A stretch of 64,000 nt of DNA, from assembly GCA_907164885.2 (NCBI GenBank), contig OU015490.1, positions 241,498,449-241,562,448 on the forward strand, in the 5' to 3' direction. Positions 24,186 to 36,662 of the stretch are shown one piece after another. Both the position numbers and the translations under genes were made by a program. This stretch comes from Dolomedes plantarius. Lineage: Eukaryota; Arthropoda; Arachnida; Araneae; Dolomedidae. A model generated the notes under the pieces. The model was not told the DNA's origin, did no database searches, and saw only the letters and a list, made by a program, of their open reading frames with translations. The number at the start of each line of letters is the position of its first letter. The stretch's first letter is position 1.

Positions 24186-24387
24186 CACTGACGTTGAAAT
24201 TGACATAAAACACTATAGAGGCACCAGGGAGCAAGAGCTCCTTATCCTCAGTATCAAGGTTAGTAAGTGACATAAAATTAACCGCTCTCAAGTTTACAAA
24301 TAGTGTTGACAATGATTGAGGGAGAAAGAATAATTTAATTAGTTGAAAAATCAACTAATTAAGTAGAACGAATACGAGTAACCAATG
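24186..24387 (-). repeat. Dispersed repeat, - strand copy
   Basis: Reverse-complemented it matches 52,773-52,972 nearly throughout, including ATTAGTTGATTTTTCAACTA, a hairpin-forming palindrome, and a short shared reading frame (..NLDTEDKELLLPGAS..). The family is not recognised. Confidence 0.8.
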
Positions 24388-24765
24388 TGGCATGGCTAAC
24401 TTAAATGATAATGGAGCAATTAAACAAGGGGTGAAACAAGATATTATATAAATAAATAATAATAGTAATAATAATAACAAAGTAAAAAAAAATTTGGAAT
24501 ATGATTGGGATAAAAAAAAACAAGTCAGTGGAAGTTACACGTAAGGGCGGTAGGTCCGAAGTCCGTAAGGTGCGAGTAGCGAAATCAAAGAGGAAAGCAA
24601 GGAGGATTGGAATTTCGGGAATAGGTTATCAATCCCCTTCTCCAGCAAACAGCTGGTCCAAGGGGGAATCACATGGTAGAAAGAGGAACGATCGAAAAAG
24701 AAAGACAGGTCAGAAACCAGAAGTAGCCGGGCTATTGTAATTTTGAATTTTTATAAGGAAAGGAA
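24388..24765. other. Stretch between repeats
   Basis: Contains a basic open frame (24,501-24,740, +, rich in K and R) without a known domain. It may be the 3' flank or UTR of the non-LTR fragment to its right. Confidence 0.3.
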
Positions 24766-26245
24766 TTACCGAACAGGAACAAGGCCGGGGTTCATAACCA
24801 AAGTAGCCTTCGGGCGCCTAAAGCACTCCCTAAGATCATAATCAAGGAGGTTAGCAAGTTCTTCGTTATTAATTGAGTATATCCTATTGTAAAAGTTCAT
24901 AGCCAGATCTTTAATATGATGCCGAATTGGTTCGATAGCCAGATCCCTATGAATAAAAGCGTTACGTAGGTACCACGGCGCCTCCCTGATACCACGAAGA
25001 GTTTTGTTTTTTATAGTTTGCAGACTCTGGATATGAGTGTCAGCTGCTGAGCCCCAAACCGGAACAGCATACAACAGAATTGGGCGAAGCACGGTCTTAT
25101 ACAATAAAAGTTTATTATCAATACTCATTTGGTTCTGATACAAGAGGTGTGCGATATCCCTACGTGCCATAAAGAACTTTCTAATAATGTATTCTATATT
25201 TTTTCTCCAGGTTAGCCTGCTGTCCATGTAAACTCCAAGGTATTTCCCCTCTCTCTCAAAGTGTACCAGATGACCACATACTGTGACCGGCGGAGGTGGA
25301 ATCCTGTTATAGCTAAAAAATATGGCTTTCGTTTTAGCAGGATTTAGTTTAATTCTCCACCGTTAGAACCAACGTTCAAGAATGTCAACATGCCTTTGGA
25401 GTTGCTTGTGCATATTTAGTATTGCGATGCTTCGCTAAGATTGCCGTGTCATCCGCAAACGTGGCTAGTGTAGTGTGTGGAGAATGTGGGATATCATTAA
25501 TAAATATATTAAATAAAACAGGTCCTAACTTGGAGCCCTGAGGAACTTCAGCATTAATGTTACGAAGTGAGGAAATTGATTGTGTGTGGCGAACTTTAAA
25601 GGTTCTGTTAAGCAGATAAGAGCGAAATAGGTGAATAATAGCAGATGGCAACTTAAGTTTAATTAGTTTATAAATTAGTGCGCTATGACATACGCGGTCG
25701 AACGCTTTTTCTATGTCGAAGAGAATTGCGCCAGTCTGCATCTGATTCTGGAATCCATCATGGATATATTCCGTTACTCGGTGTAGCTGATGCGTAGTGG
25801 AATGTTATGCTCTAAAGCCAAATTGCGTATTAATAATGACATTGTTATCATCCAAGAACTTAACTCTTTAACACAGTATATGTTCAATATGTTCATACTT
25901 AACTCTTTTACACAGTATATGTTCAACCAGCTTGCTAAAAGAGGAGAGTAAACTAATGGGACGATAATTTTTTGGAATGGAGGGATCCTCGCTAGGTTTC
26001 CGAATCGGTATAATTATCGCAGTTTTCCATGCTATTGGAAAGTACTTAAATTCGAAAATTTTATTGGTGAGCTCATATAAAATGTTAACGTAATTCATAG
26101 GTAAGTTTTTTATAGCAGAATTAGTTATGTTATCAATTCCAAGTGCTTTATTATTAGGAAGCGAGATGATAGCATTTTGAATTTCAGCAGGGGTGGTGGG
26201 TTCAAGAGGTTCGTTATTGATAGAAGACAGCCTATTGTTGCAAAA
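24766..26245 (-). pseudogene. Jockey-like non-LTR reverse transcriptase fragment
   Basis: Read on the - strand, three successive open blocks cover a reverse transcriptase: PNNKALGIDNITNSAIKN and FPIAWKTAIIIPIRKP..NYRPISLL; GAILFDIEKAFDRVCH, VPQGSKLGPVLFNIFIND and the catalytic FADDTAIL; then the thumb-like region LTWRKNIEYI..LLYKTVLRPILLYAVPVWG. These motifs are diagnostic of Jockey/CR1-type elements. The copy is 5'-truncated (no endonuclease or gag-like ORF is seen), and stops and frameshifts separate the blocks. A short local duplication (ACACAGTATATGTTCAA twice, 25,870-25,926) disrupts one block. Confidence 0.88.
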
Positions 26246-28647
26246 CTGTCTGTGAAGAAGTTACAAGAGTTTCCCGTGCACAGTCTGACAAGAAGTTACA
26301 CGACGAGAAGAGTCCAGCATCCCGTTTCACGACGTGAAGAGATACCCAGCGACAGTGCAAATATAGTGAAGGTACGCGCCAAGGAAAGCCCGGCTACAAT
26401 TATCGACTGAGAGAAAGTGGTTATTCACCGTGAAAGGAATAGAGTTAGCCCCCTGCCCGGCGTAGCAACGTGATCCCTGACCCAAGGCGAGACGAGAAGG
26501 CCAAGATAGCCACGAGAAGTGATGTAAAGCAATTTGGGTGAGTGTTAAATCTCAGATATGATTAGTTCAGTTCCATTTCGGGCTAAGTAAATTTCAGTTT
26601 TTCGTGAGGAAGGAGTCTTTTAGTGAAAAGGTTTTTAGTGTTGAACTAATAGTAAAGTTTATTTGTCGTTGCGCTCGGGACGCTCCCTAACCTTGGCAAA
26701 GTAATTAAAAAAAATAATTTGTGAAAGATATAAATATTATTGTGCATTGATTTCGGAAAATGAAAGATTCTTTTGTTACATGTAAATATTAAGTATGTAA
26801 ATAAACTAAGTTTTCTTATGTTAAACTTTTTAGTCTGTCTAAATTGAAAGTTGTTGATGTTAATTTACATAATCTAAAATTGAGAATAGTGTATTGGTTT
26901 TTGTTCGGTTGCTAAGTTCGACATCCAGAGCTTTGGGTCGTATTCAAGAAAATAAATATTAAACACAACGCACCCAAATAAATTCTAAGAAAAATAAATA
27001 CATTGTACTAACCAAAATAAATTTATGATACGCGCCCAATTGACTTAAAAACTGGATGTAGCAACACGACACTTATCACTTCAGGAATCAGTTCCGGTCG
27101 GAATCCATTTATATCACCATTTAGAAGCACATCACTACTAGACATCGCCGTATTTTCTGTATCCATATAAGTTTCCATTTTGTCGTTAAGATTCAATCTG
27201 TTGTTATCCAATTTAGTACCGTAATGAAAGAAATAACACTTTTAGCTTATGATGTAGAACCTGTAAGTGAACCTGGGACTCAATTATCTCTAGCGGCAAT
27301 ACGTCAACAGTAAGAAGGCTTGAGCAGAACTGTATACAAACGACCTGCGCAGATTGTCTGCGTATACTTGGAAGAGGCAAATGAGTTGGGAAATTAGAAT
27401 TTGTCTTGGGCATAAAACAAAGTCTCCTTACATGACTTTTCAAAATAACGCCATTGGACGATCATTAAGAATATTTTAGAATAGAGAAAAATAAAAAGAA
27501 CAATATATAAGAATAGAAAAAAAATTATAACTGACATAAAGATATTATGCTTTATTTGATTTTATTTGCCGTAATTAGTTTCTTGACCCATAATTAGCTT
27601 CAGCTTTAATTTTGCCTTACATAATGCCAGTGATCGTATAATAAAACCTATCCACATAATTTAATTCTTTTCTCATAACTAACCCCCTCTTTAAGCTTTG
27701 CTTAGAAAAAAAACGCGACTTGTTGGCCCACCAATAAAAGACAAACTCAAGATTAACTCAAACATTCGCTACACACTAGTTTAGAGGCAAAACGCATCAT
27801 TTATTTTAAATTATCATTAAACAAACATCTTTTCAGTTTTACATATCCTACTAACATATATGAGTTGACAGGCAATTTTTCCCATACCGGGGAATTAATT
27901 AACATTAGCCGAAAATATCTTTTATACAGGTAATCAATACATTCATACACTTCATTAATAAAATAAATTTCATTACATTAATACCTTTCCGGTGGCTGGT
28001 GAATTAACTCCTACTCATTAAAAAAAATAATCTTTTTTATCGTCAGCGTTAAAATTAAGTGAGCTCAATTTAAAATTATTAAACTAGAATAAAAAATTAC
28101 GAACCTACGGAGTTCTGAAAAAGAGAGAGAGGGAAAGTTGAAATAAAGGGAGTAGGAAAAGAAAAGATCGAAGGGCATTCCCTGCACAAGTTGACTATTA
28201 ATCAAGACATAGAAGACCCAGTGGGTTACGGCTCTTCCGGAACGACATCTCACGAACTTCCTTCGGGGGACTCAGCAAGGGGAACTCCAGAGAGAGGTTA
28301 GCCCGTTGAAATCTTCAAATCGAATCTGCATCTCTTTTTTGAAATTCCCTCGAGAGGAAAGTTTCTCTCGTCTGGCTAGCGCATGCGCGCCTGCATGAGA
28401 GAGACAGAAAAGAGTCCTAAGTGGCGCCTTAACTTGAGGCTCTCAGAAACAGCCCACAACATCGACCTTTTCACTTTTCACTAGGGTGACAGTTGAAGTA
28501 TTTTTATTTGCCCGTGATTTACCACTGGGCCCCTTGGTGTGCACGAAGAGAGCATTTTGAGTGGTCAGGTCCGAGTCGTGCACTGAACGGCGTCGTGTAC
28601 CCCTCCACGGACATCTTCGCAGCTGGGCCGCATCAGGAGCGGTTAAG
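26246..28647. other. Stretch without a confident gene
   Basis: Mixed sequence. Open frames at 26,177-26,410 (+), 27,023-27,211 (-) and 27,213-27,443 (-) lack recognisable domains. The part 28,100-28,470 has AG-rich sequence. No repeat boundary was identified. Confidence 0.3.
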
Positions 28648-31473
28648 GGGTCTCAGGGGTTTTAAACTTTCAAAAAATCAATTTTTTTTGTATGTATTCT
28701 TTTTCTGCAATTAATTCTCAATCTATTAAAAAAACCGCATTGAAAAATTCCAAATAGAACGCGAGTTATATACCAAACAATCTTCAGATACACGACGTAT
28801 CTGGTGTTCGTTTACGTTTTGGGATATCAGCTGGCGCCAGACACGTCATCTGACTTGCTGACATCAGTTTGTTTTGATATCGAAATTGTTCAGAATAAAG
28901 CTGCAAAGAGATCGCACGTTAACTCAGTGAATTATTTATTTTCCCTTTTTGTTAGAGAAGAAGAAAACCAGGATAGTAACTGATGCTTCAACTTTGTTTT
29001 GATCAAAACTAGCGAGAATCACGTTGTGCGATATCTTTAGTACATATGTTCAAAGTTTACTGAGTCATTTTTTTGATTTTTTATCAGGTATTTGTTACTG
29101 AATATTATTTCGATTTATTTTACTTAAGTTTTAAAAGGAAACTTGCCTTGATTTTCAATGGGGAACGCATATAACCGCTCAGTTGGCTATAGAAGTAAAA
29201 AGCGAAAATATCATGGCCACAAAAGTGACTCTGTGTTTCAGGGGAAATCAGCCTCTGCTAAAAAGCTGAAAATTGAAAACAGCTCATTTTCAGAAATGCC
29301 AGATCATCTAAATTCTGATATATCGCAAGGTTATAGAATAATTGATGTAGGAATATTATTCAATGAACTGAGTAACTTCTTATGCTGTAAAGTTTGTCAT
29401 TCCAAAGTAAACTTTCTTGAAGGATCAGTTCGCGGTTCTGCATCCGTTTTTACTGTGAAATGTGATATGTGTGAAGACTCCAAAACCATAAACAGCTGCC
29501 CAATGGTTGGTTTTAGGAAAAATATTCCAGAAGTTAACCAGCGTTTGATATATAGTATGCGGTGCATTGGTAAAGGTTTGTCCGGTCTTCAAACTTTTTG
29601 TGCTGTTATGGATATGCCACCACCAGTTACACAAAAATGCTACGATAATGCTGTGAAGAAAATTGCTTCTGTTACTAAAACCGTTGCTGAAGAATCTCTG
29701 AAGATAGCTGCAGGTGAGGAAGAAGTATTAACTGGAAGTTTTGACATCTGCGTGAGCGGTGATGGGACTTGGAAGACCCGTGGCCATACTTCAAAAATAG
29801 GAGTGTGTAGTGTCATTGGGGTAGAGAGCGGAAAAATTATTGATGTAGAAGTGCTTTCTTCTTTCTGTAAAGCTTACGAAAATGCTGCATCTGATATTGA
29901 GCATAATTGTAAAAAAATCATTCTGGAAGTGCTGGAATTATGGAAGTGATTGGAATGACGAGAATATTTCAGCGCTCAGAATGCAACAGAAAAGTTCGGT
30001 ACACAAAGTACCTAGGTGATGGTGATACTGAAACTTTTAATGAAATTACCAAAGCTAAACCCTACGAGTGTGATATTGAAAAACTGGAATGCATAGGTCA
30101 TGTTCAGAAACGAATGGGCAATCGCTTGCGAAAACTTAAACAGCAGATTCGCGGGGAGAAATTGTCTGATGGAAAACCACTTAGTGGTAAAGGGCGTTTA
30201 ACAGACAAGTTAAATGATAAGTTAACTGTCTACTATGGAAACGCCATTCGGTCCAATACGCATTCTATGCGCAGTATGAGAGAAGCAGTATGGGCAACAT
30301 ATTGCCACATGTGCTCCACAGACGATGAACCAATGCATATGTTCTGCCCGAAAGGTGAGATGTCTTGGTGCAAGTACCAAAAACATGTTGCAAGTGCCAG
30401 TAATCAGTCAGCATATCACCATATCCCTTCTGTACCTCTTCCAGTTATGAAAATCATTAAAAAGATATATACTGATTTATCATCACAAGAATTTTTGCAA
30501 CGGTGCTTGAGCGGTAAAACTCAAAACTCGAATGAGTCGTTCAACTCGGTGATTTGTATATTTTGCCCCGAGACTTCTGGTTGTGGGAGAACTGTTGCAG
30601 AATCTTCTGTCTATGAAGCTGTGATAGCCTTCAATGAGGGTAGTGCTGGCCGCCTTAATACCCTAAAGGAAATGGGCATGAATTGTTGCATTTATGCAAT
30701 GACAGCAGCTGTGAAATCCGACGTAGCGAGAGTGAAAACTGCTGAGAAACGAGCGGATCTTTGCACTTTACAGGCTAAACGAGCTAAATGTAGGAAAAAC
30801 AAACAAAAAAATGAAAATTTAGAGTTAGCTGAAGGCAGTTGTTACATACCTGGAGGATTTTAAATTGGGTAAATATTAATTTATCATTTTTTTAACTTTA
30901 CGGGCTTTTTACTCAAAACTATATTTTTCACCACTATCCGTCAGATTAAAAAAAAATCTAATGAATGAATCTGTTTGAAATTTTCCATATTTCAATATAT
31001 GATAGTTATCTATAGAATGAATTAATACAATGAGAATATTGTAGTATTTTCAGTATTTTTTGTAATTAAAATTGAATTAAAAATTTAATTTTTAAATTTT
31101 TTCAATTTCAAGTGAATGTTTTAAATATATATTGGTGTCTCATTTCTTTGTAGTTAATTCATTCTATAGAACTTACATTTCTGATCATTTTGACATAAAA
31201 ATAGAGTTTATATGTTAATTAGAACTTGAGTTACTTTACGGATAGCAAATGATAGTGCAAAATAATTTCTGAAAATGTTGTTATATCAAATGTATTATAT
31301 AATTTTTACTTTAATAACTAAAGTATTTATTTAATGAAAGTATTAATTTTGAATATGTTCTAAATAGTACCAACAAATTTTGTTTATATATAATAATATC
31401 ATGTTGAGTTATTGGAAGTCGAAATCAGAACACATTTACAGTGTAATGAAGGATTTTAAAACCCCTGAGACCC
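28648..31473 (+). mobile_element. Mutator-like (MULE) transposon
   Basis: A 19-bp terminal repeat GGGTCTCAGGGGTTTTAAA at 28,648-28,666 is matched exactly by its reverse complement at 31,455-31,473. Between them is a single transposase-like coding region on the + strand. The total length of 2,826 bp suits an autonomous element. No exact 8-9-bp target duplication is seen outside the ends, so the target may have diverged or the true ends may lie slightly outside. Confidence 0.8.
29158..30863 (+). pseudogene. Mutator-like transposase with one frameshift
   Basis: Two overlapping open frames (29,158-29,949 and 29,940-30,863) form one protein of about 567 residues interrupted near 29,911. The N-terminal part has a zinc-binding pattern (CCKVCHSK..CDMC) and the first acidic motif VSGDGTWKTRGH. 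The second part has the second motif YLGDGDTETF, a cysteine-rich stretch (CHMCSTDD) and a basic tail. These match the Mutator-like transposase family common in arthropod genomes. The two parts are joined by a run of seven A; one extra A would restore continuity. Otherwise no stops are seen, so this is either a young pseudogene or an assembly error. Confidence 0.82.
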
Positions 31474-31689
31474 TTCGCTAACATTCCAATCGGCTGTAAA
31501 CTCACTTCGCTTCCCTGGGAAACGCTGTTCTGTGCTCAACTTAAAGAAATGGCAAGAAAGGGGGTATAGAGTTACCCACACATAGAGATAAGAAAGAGAG
31601 AAGGCATTTTAGGGAACACAAGATTTTAAAGACAGACATGGGGTAAATTCACTAACTAAATTCTCTTATTTAATTAAAATCCACCAGCC

Positions 31690-32335
31690 AACTACACACT
31701 CAGCCACCTTACAGAATTTTAATTGTCCAACACCTCAATATCGTCTGTAAACAGCACTTGGCTCCAATCATGTTGCTCCCAACCTCGATGTTCAGCAGCC
31801 CATCTTCTTCAGGCCGCACTGTGACGTGAGGTCAACGGAATAGAGGCCATTGGCCTACGTGCATAGAGACCTCCCTGATGAAGCCTATTAGGTACTGTTT
31901 GGCTGGACACCCTTCGTCCTGTTGCCAAGAGCAACTGTCTTTGCAGCTGAGTAGCATTGTCTGTTCTGTTTCGACGAGCTGTTAACAGTATATACCGGTC
32001 ATCAGTTGCTGTAGTGGCGCGTGGCCGACCTTGCCCTGGTCGACGTCTAACATTCCCTGTTTCTTGGAATCGATTCCACAGCTTTGCAACGACACTTCTG
32101 GCGACTCCAACAGCGTCCGCGACACTACGTTGTGTTTGCCCGGATTCAAGTCTGCCTATAATACGCCATGCCATGGATTCCAGTAAATCCCCCAAGAGAT
32201 TTTTCGCCAAATCTGGCGCCCTTTGTTTTTGGTTGTAGTGTTGCCGGTTTTTACTTTGGTGTAATGCTTTGGTGTAATGCTCCGTCAAAATATTAAATAA
32301 CATTTGCTATTTAATTTTTTGACGGAGGTTGGGTT
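31690..32335 (-). pseudogene. Tc1-like transposase fragment
   Basis: On the - strand the frame 32,303-31,809 has the bipartite helix-turn-helix of Tc1-like transposases: WRIIGRLESGQTQRSVADAV..VAKLWNRFQETG, GRPRATT.., and RPMASIPLTSRHSAA followed by a stop. Past the TGA the reading continues as RRWAAEHRGWEQHDWSQVLF and TDD, the usual start of the DDE domain, then ends. The rest of the catalytic domain is missing. Confidence 0.85.
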
Positions 32336-32449
32336 GTTAAAGAGCGCGAATTGCAAAAATTGTTTGTCAGAGATGAGGATTAAAGTTAAAAGTTCTTATT
32401 CTAATGGCTTTACATTTGTTTGTAGGAAACTTATTGGGGGGGGGGGGCA

Positions 32450-33158
32450 AGCAATGTAACACTGAGAAATCTATTCGGCATGGTTCGTGGTTTTCGAATT
32501 CTAAATTAAAGTTATTTGAGGTTTTATATATTACTTATGATATTTTGAGGGTACAACAACTGGGCGTATTATGGAGGAATATTCTTTTGTAAAGACTACT
32601 TTGGCTGATTGGAGACAATTTATTAATGAGACTGTTTTGGATTATATTGAATTGTTTTCCGAGAAAGCAGGGGGGGTAACGTCGTCGAAATTGATGAGTC
32701 GAAATTTGGGAAACGAAAGTATCATAAGGGACATAGGGTTGAGGGCCATTGCGTGTTTGGAGGGGTTGAGAGGGATTCCGGGAGGGTTTTTTTAGTTGCT
32801 GTGCATGATAGGACTCGACTTTGTTGGGGGGTTATAGAAGATTGGATATTGCCAGAGACCGCAGTGTATTCCGATTGCTGGAAAAGTTACGACTGTCTCG
32901 AGCAGGAGGGATTTGATCACCTTAAAATAAACCATAAGCTTACATCCGTTGACCCCGATACTGGGTGTCACACGAATACAATTGAAAGTACGTGGAGGCA
33001 TGTAAAAGCAACGTTGCCTACGTAAGGCAGATTTTAAATTCTACCTAGCGATGTACATGTTTCGAAAATCATGTTTAGCACCAAATGTAGATTGTTTTAA
33101 TAAATTTATTGAAATCGTTTCCGGGATTAACTGGGAGGAGTACAAAATTTTGGTATAG
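32450..33158 (+). pseudogene. Merlin (IS1016-like) transposase pseudogene
   Basis: The pieces on the + strand are EKSIRHGSWFSNSKLKL (N-terminal region), VVEIDESKFGKRKYH with the first catalytic aspartate, VFGGVERDSGRVFLVAVHD, YSDCWKSYDCLE with the second aspartate, HTNTIESTWRHVK with the glutamate, and a C-terminal helical part FKFYLAMYMFRKSC ending at 33,158. This order is typical of the Merlin/IS1595-ISXO2 family. Frameshifts occur near 32,560, 32,670-32,790 and 33,020. The three catalytic residues are all preserved. Confidence 0.88.
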
Positions 33159-33709
33159 ATACTTTTTTTTTAAATTTCTATTGACAACATGTATTTTTTT
33201 CTATTGTATTTGTGCTTTAATTTATGTTTTATCAAGAAATATATATTTAACCAAGATGTATTTTATGTTTATTTAAATGAATTATTATTAGTTGCACTAT
33301 ACTGACTTTTTTTCGCGGGGGGTTGGGGGTGGCACCCCCCCCCACACACACACACACCTCCACCTAACAAATTTCTTATTATTTTTCAGCTTTTAATTTT
33401 TGTGTTTATGTGTATTCTGTGCTTTTCTGTGGTTGTACAGTATAAAAAATACGTATTTTTGGGACTTTTCGGAATTTCCCGTTTCAAAGACGCGTTCTGC
33501 TTGGCGACAAAAAAAATCGCCAAAATCGCCATTGGGGGGGGGGGGGGGGTATATCATACTAGTTCCGTAAATCACGTTGTTGAGACATTTTCAAGTCACC
33601 TTTTCTCAAAAAGAATAACTGAGCAATCGAATTTCACTGTTAAGGCAGTGAAACAGACGTTTCTGCAACATCCCGATTTCCGCCCTTATGTTCTTTTTCT
33701 GGTTTTTGA
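33159..33709. other. Low-complexity stretch
   Basis: Contains C and G homopolymers (33,339-33,347; 33,534-33,549) and an (AC)n run at about 33,345-33,357. No gene recognised. Confidence 0.5.
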
Positions 33710-34128
33710 CGTCATGAACTTTGATTTGCATAAGAAGTTTTCTTCTACTGTTTCCTGCTAGGCTTTAAATTATGGATGATTTATTTTATGTTACTTATCG
33801 GTGTAAGTATTTGCGTAATTTCGTTAAAATCATGTGCTCCCCTAATTGTTTTGAGCAGTGTATAATATATGGAACGGAATAAACAATATTGGAGACTCGG
33901 GGACTAAAATAAAAGAGTTGACAATGAAAGGTTCCTAGAAACAATTATGCCCACAAATGATAAGTGATTTTTAAAATTTTGAAGAAACACCGTAAACTAT
34001 CACAGATGAAAAAGTTAGCCTAATGAATGAACTAAACTTGGACGTCAACAATGAAGATGATAATGAGTTGATTGAATCTCACTCAGTGCCTCTGTCAAAT
34101 GAATACTTAATTGAGCAACAATGAAATG
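33710..34128 (+). repeat. Inverted duplication, left arm
   Basis: This 419-bp arm is the reverse complement of 34,613-35,031; I saw one mismatch by eye (GATGATAATG versus GATGTTAATG). Its right part includes a Tigger-type coding remnant (MNELNLDVNNEDDNELIE..) that continues into the spacer. Confidence 0.93.
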
Positions 34129-34553
34129 CACAGTGAAAATGAGGAAGAATAATCTTATATAACCGTCAAGACTTTGACAATGAAAAATATAAATGAAGCC
34201 TTCATGCATCTTGACAAATTTTTGACTATCATGGAAGAATGTGATCCTCATGAAGAACGTATATCTCAAGTACGTAGGGCGATAGAGAAAGACACAGCAT
34301 GTTATAGAAATCTTTATCAAGAAAAGAAAAAAAGTGTGATATTCAACTAAGTCTTGACAATTATATAAAGAAAACACCCGAAAGCACTTAAACACGCCAC
34401 ATTAACTTCATTATGTATACATATTGATAAACAAATACTTTAAAACACAGTTTTTGGTGCATAATTTTTTACATCCCTTTACTTTCGAGCATTAAGCATT
34501 CGCACATATGTACTTTCAGGAACCAATTACGTGCGAAAGTCGAGGGCCGCCTG
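34020..34553 (+). mobile_element. 3' end of a Tigger/pogo element
   Basis: A C-terminal Tigger-like coding remnant runs from the left arm (..EDDNELIESHSVPL) through frame breaks to TVKTLTMKNINEAFMHLDK and ERISQVRRAIEKDTACY, then a 3' non-coding part ending (reverse complement) in CAGGCGGCCCTCGACTTTCG, followed by TA. The 5' part and catalytic domain are missing from this copy. Confidence 0.72.
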
Positions 34554-34612
34554 TATACAGGGTGATTTTTATTAAACTAGCAGGAAACAGTAGAAGAAAA
34601 CTTCTTATGCAA

Positions 34613-35031
34613 CATTTCATTGTTGCTCAATTAAGTATTCATTTGACAGAGGCACTGAGTGAGATTCAATCAACTCATTAACATCTTCATTGTTGACGTC
34701 CAAGTTTAGTTCATTCATTAGGCTAACTTTTTCATCTGTGATAGTTTACGGTGTTTCTTCAAAATTTTAAAAATCACTTATCATTTGTGGGCATAATTGT
34801 TTCTAGGAACCTTTCATTGTCAACTCTTTTATTTTAGTCCCCGAGTCTCCAATATTGTTTATTCCGTTCCATATATTATACACTGCTCAAAACAATTAGG
34901 GGAGCACATGATTTTAACGAAATTACGCAAATACTTACACCGATAAGTAACATAAAATAAATCATCCATAATTTAAAGCCTAGCAGGAAACAGTAGAAGA
35001 AAACTTCTTATGCAAATCAAAGTTCATGACG
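34613..35031 (-). repeat. Inverted duplication, right arm
   Basis: Reverse complement of 33,710-34,128. A short piece of the arm's outer sequence (AGCAGGAAACAGTAGAAG) is also present at 34,580-34,611, next to its inner boundary, so that segment occurs three times. Confidence 0.93.
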
Positions 35032-35038
35032 CTGACAA

Positions 35039-35049
35039 CCCCCCCCCCC

Positions 35050-35090
<41 letters not shown>
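35039..35090. repeat. C-run followed by a long A-run
   Basis: Ten or more C followed by about 40 A directly outside the right arm of the inverted duplication. It could be a genuine tail or an assembly artefact. Confidence 0.9.
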
Positions 35091-35093
<3 letters not shown>

Positions 35094-36662
35094 TGGAGGC
35101 TGAAATAACCAATACTGGAGCACACCCGAATTACGGAAATGCTCCAGTATCAATTATTTCAGCATCCAAGCATTTGTACTTAAAGCAAAGTTCAAATATT
35201 TATTGACCAATTTGCCTTTACACTATTTCAATATAAAATAACATGAACTTTTTAAAAAAAGCTAGCAAACAGAAAAATAATAACCACATATCCACTCACT
35301 TAAAAAAAGGCCCCAAAAATGATCTTATTTTAAAAATTTGCTTTAACGGCCCTTAAAATCATATTTTTGTATCAAATGTACCTATATAGTCTATCTTAAA
35401 AAACACGTGAATTTTAAATTCTGAAAGCAGAATTTCCTTTTTTTCCCCGAACCTGAAAGTTTATGCTTAAAGTCACAGAACACTTATACATTTATGAATA
35501 TGAAAAAAATAAGGTAGATTTTTGTTGGCTGATACAATTTTTTATCACTGATAGAAATGCGGATATGTATCATTTGATTGCTGTAGCATGTTTTCCTCCA
35601 GGAAACATTAAACATTTTATCTCTTCCTTTAATTTTATGCTTGAAATAGTTATCATTTACAAAGCATTTCAAATAGAAAATTTTTAAAAGAAAAATGTTC
35701 AAATTTATTAATTTAATAGTTCAGAAATGATTTTTATGTAAATTATTAATGACAAAGAAGGTTTGAGTTCGCATTTAAAGCGTAAGCAAATGCCAATTGA
35801 ATAAAGATACTACACTTCAAGACTTGACTTATTCAAAATTCCCAATCAGCATGTAGATTAGTTCTTATGCTGCAGTGCAGTTTAAATATCAGTATAAATC
35901 AATAACAAATGATGACTTGTTTTGAGTTGCTGGCAATGCGATTCTAGGATTACGACTGCTCAAATCCAAAACTGACCATAACCTTTTCCGGTCGAGTTGC
36001 GTACCAGTCAACGTCGATGCTCGATATCGTCTACAATTTTATTTCGTTATTGTTTTTATCTTCAGGACTTTTTCCGTGTTCCGCGCCATCACACTAAGTT
36101 CGACGTCGTCTAGCCTAACTTGGCGACACTTAGAGCTCTTTTGCTGTGTTCTTTTTAGTTTGCTTTCCGAGTGTATCCTCTATCGGAGCATGGCTTAGCG
36201 CCACTCTTCTAAATTCCTCGTCCCTCCGTCTGCATTGCGGCAAGCCGTCTGGTGGCTCCTGCTACTTTGGGTATGCCCTGTGTGCCCAGCATAGGCGTAG
36301 CGTGCTTCTAACTTTATCTTTTCTTATTTTTTTGGTGTCCCCGCCATTTCGCGGACACGAAATTTTCTTCAACCCTGTTTTTCCTGTTCAAGCTTCCCTT
36401 TTGAGATATTTAGGGATTTCAAGTTACTAATGTCATATGTTGATGCTGTAGGATATTTGCTTCATTTAGAGAAGTGAGTGCTGAACTGTTAAACAAAAAT
36501 GTAACTTTTTGATAAAAATCGGTTTGATCAATAACTATTGATTTGATGCCTTTTATTCATTTACCGAAGGACTTTTGCTCCTTAATCCTTCACTTTTTTA
36601 CATCTACCAAAACATTTCTTGTTTTAGGAAAATAGGTTTTCAAAAGACAAATGTATATGTAT
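35091..36662. other. Stretch without a confident gene
   Basis: AT-rich. Frames at 35,463-35,687 (+) and 36,146-36,430 (+) have no recognised domain. Confidence 0.3.

Noticed and set aside
28621..31500. Exact 8-9-bp target duplication for the Mutator-like element
   Set aside because: The flanks GCGGTTAAG and TTCGCTAAC agree at only a few positions; no duplication is claimed.
36146..36430. Open frame of 94 residues on the + strand
   Set aside because: No recognised domain, no upstream acceptor and low-complexity hydrophobic composition.
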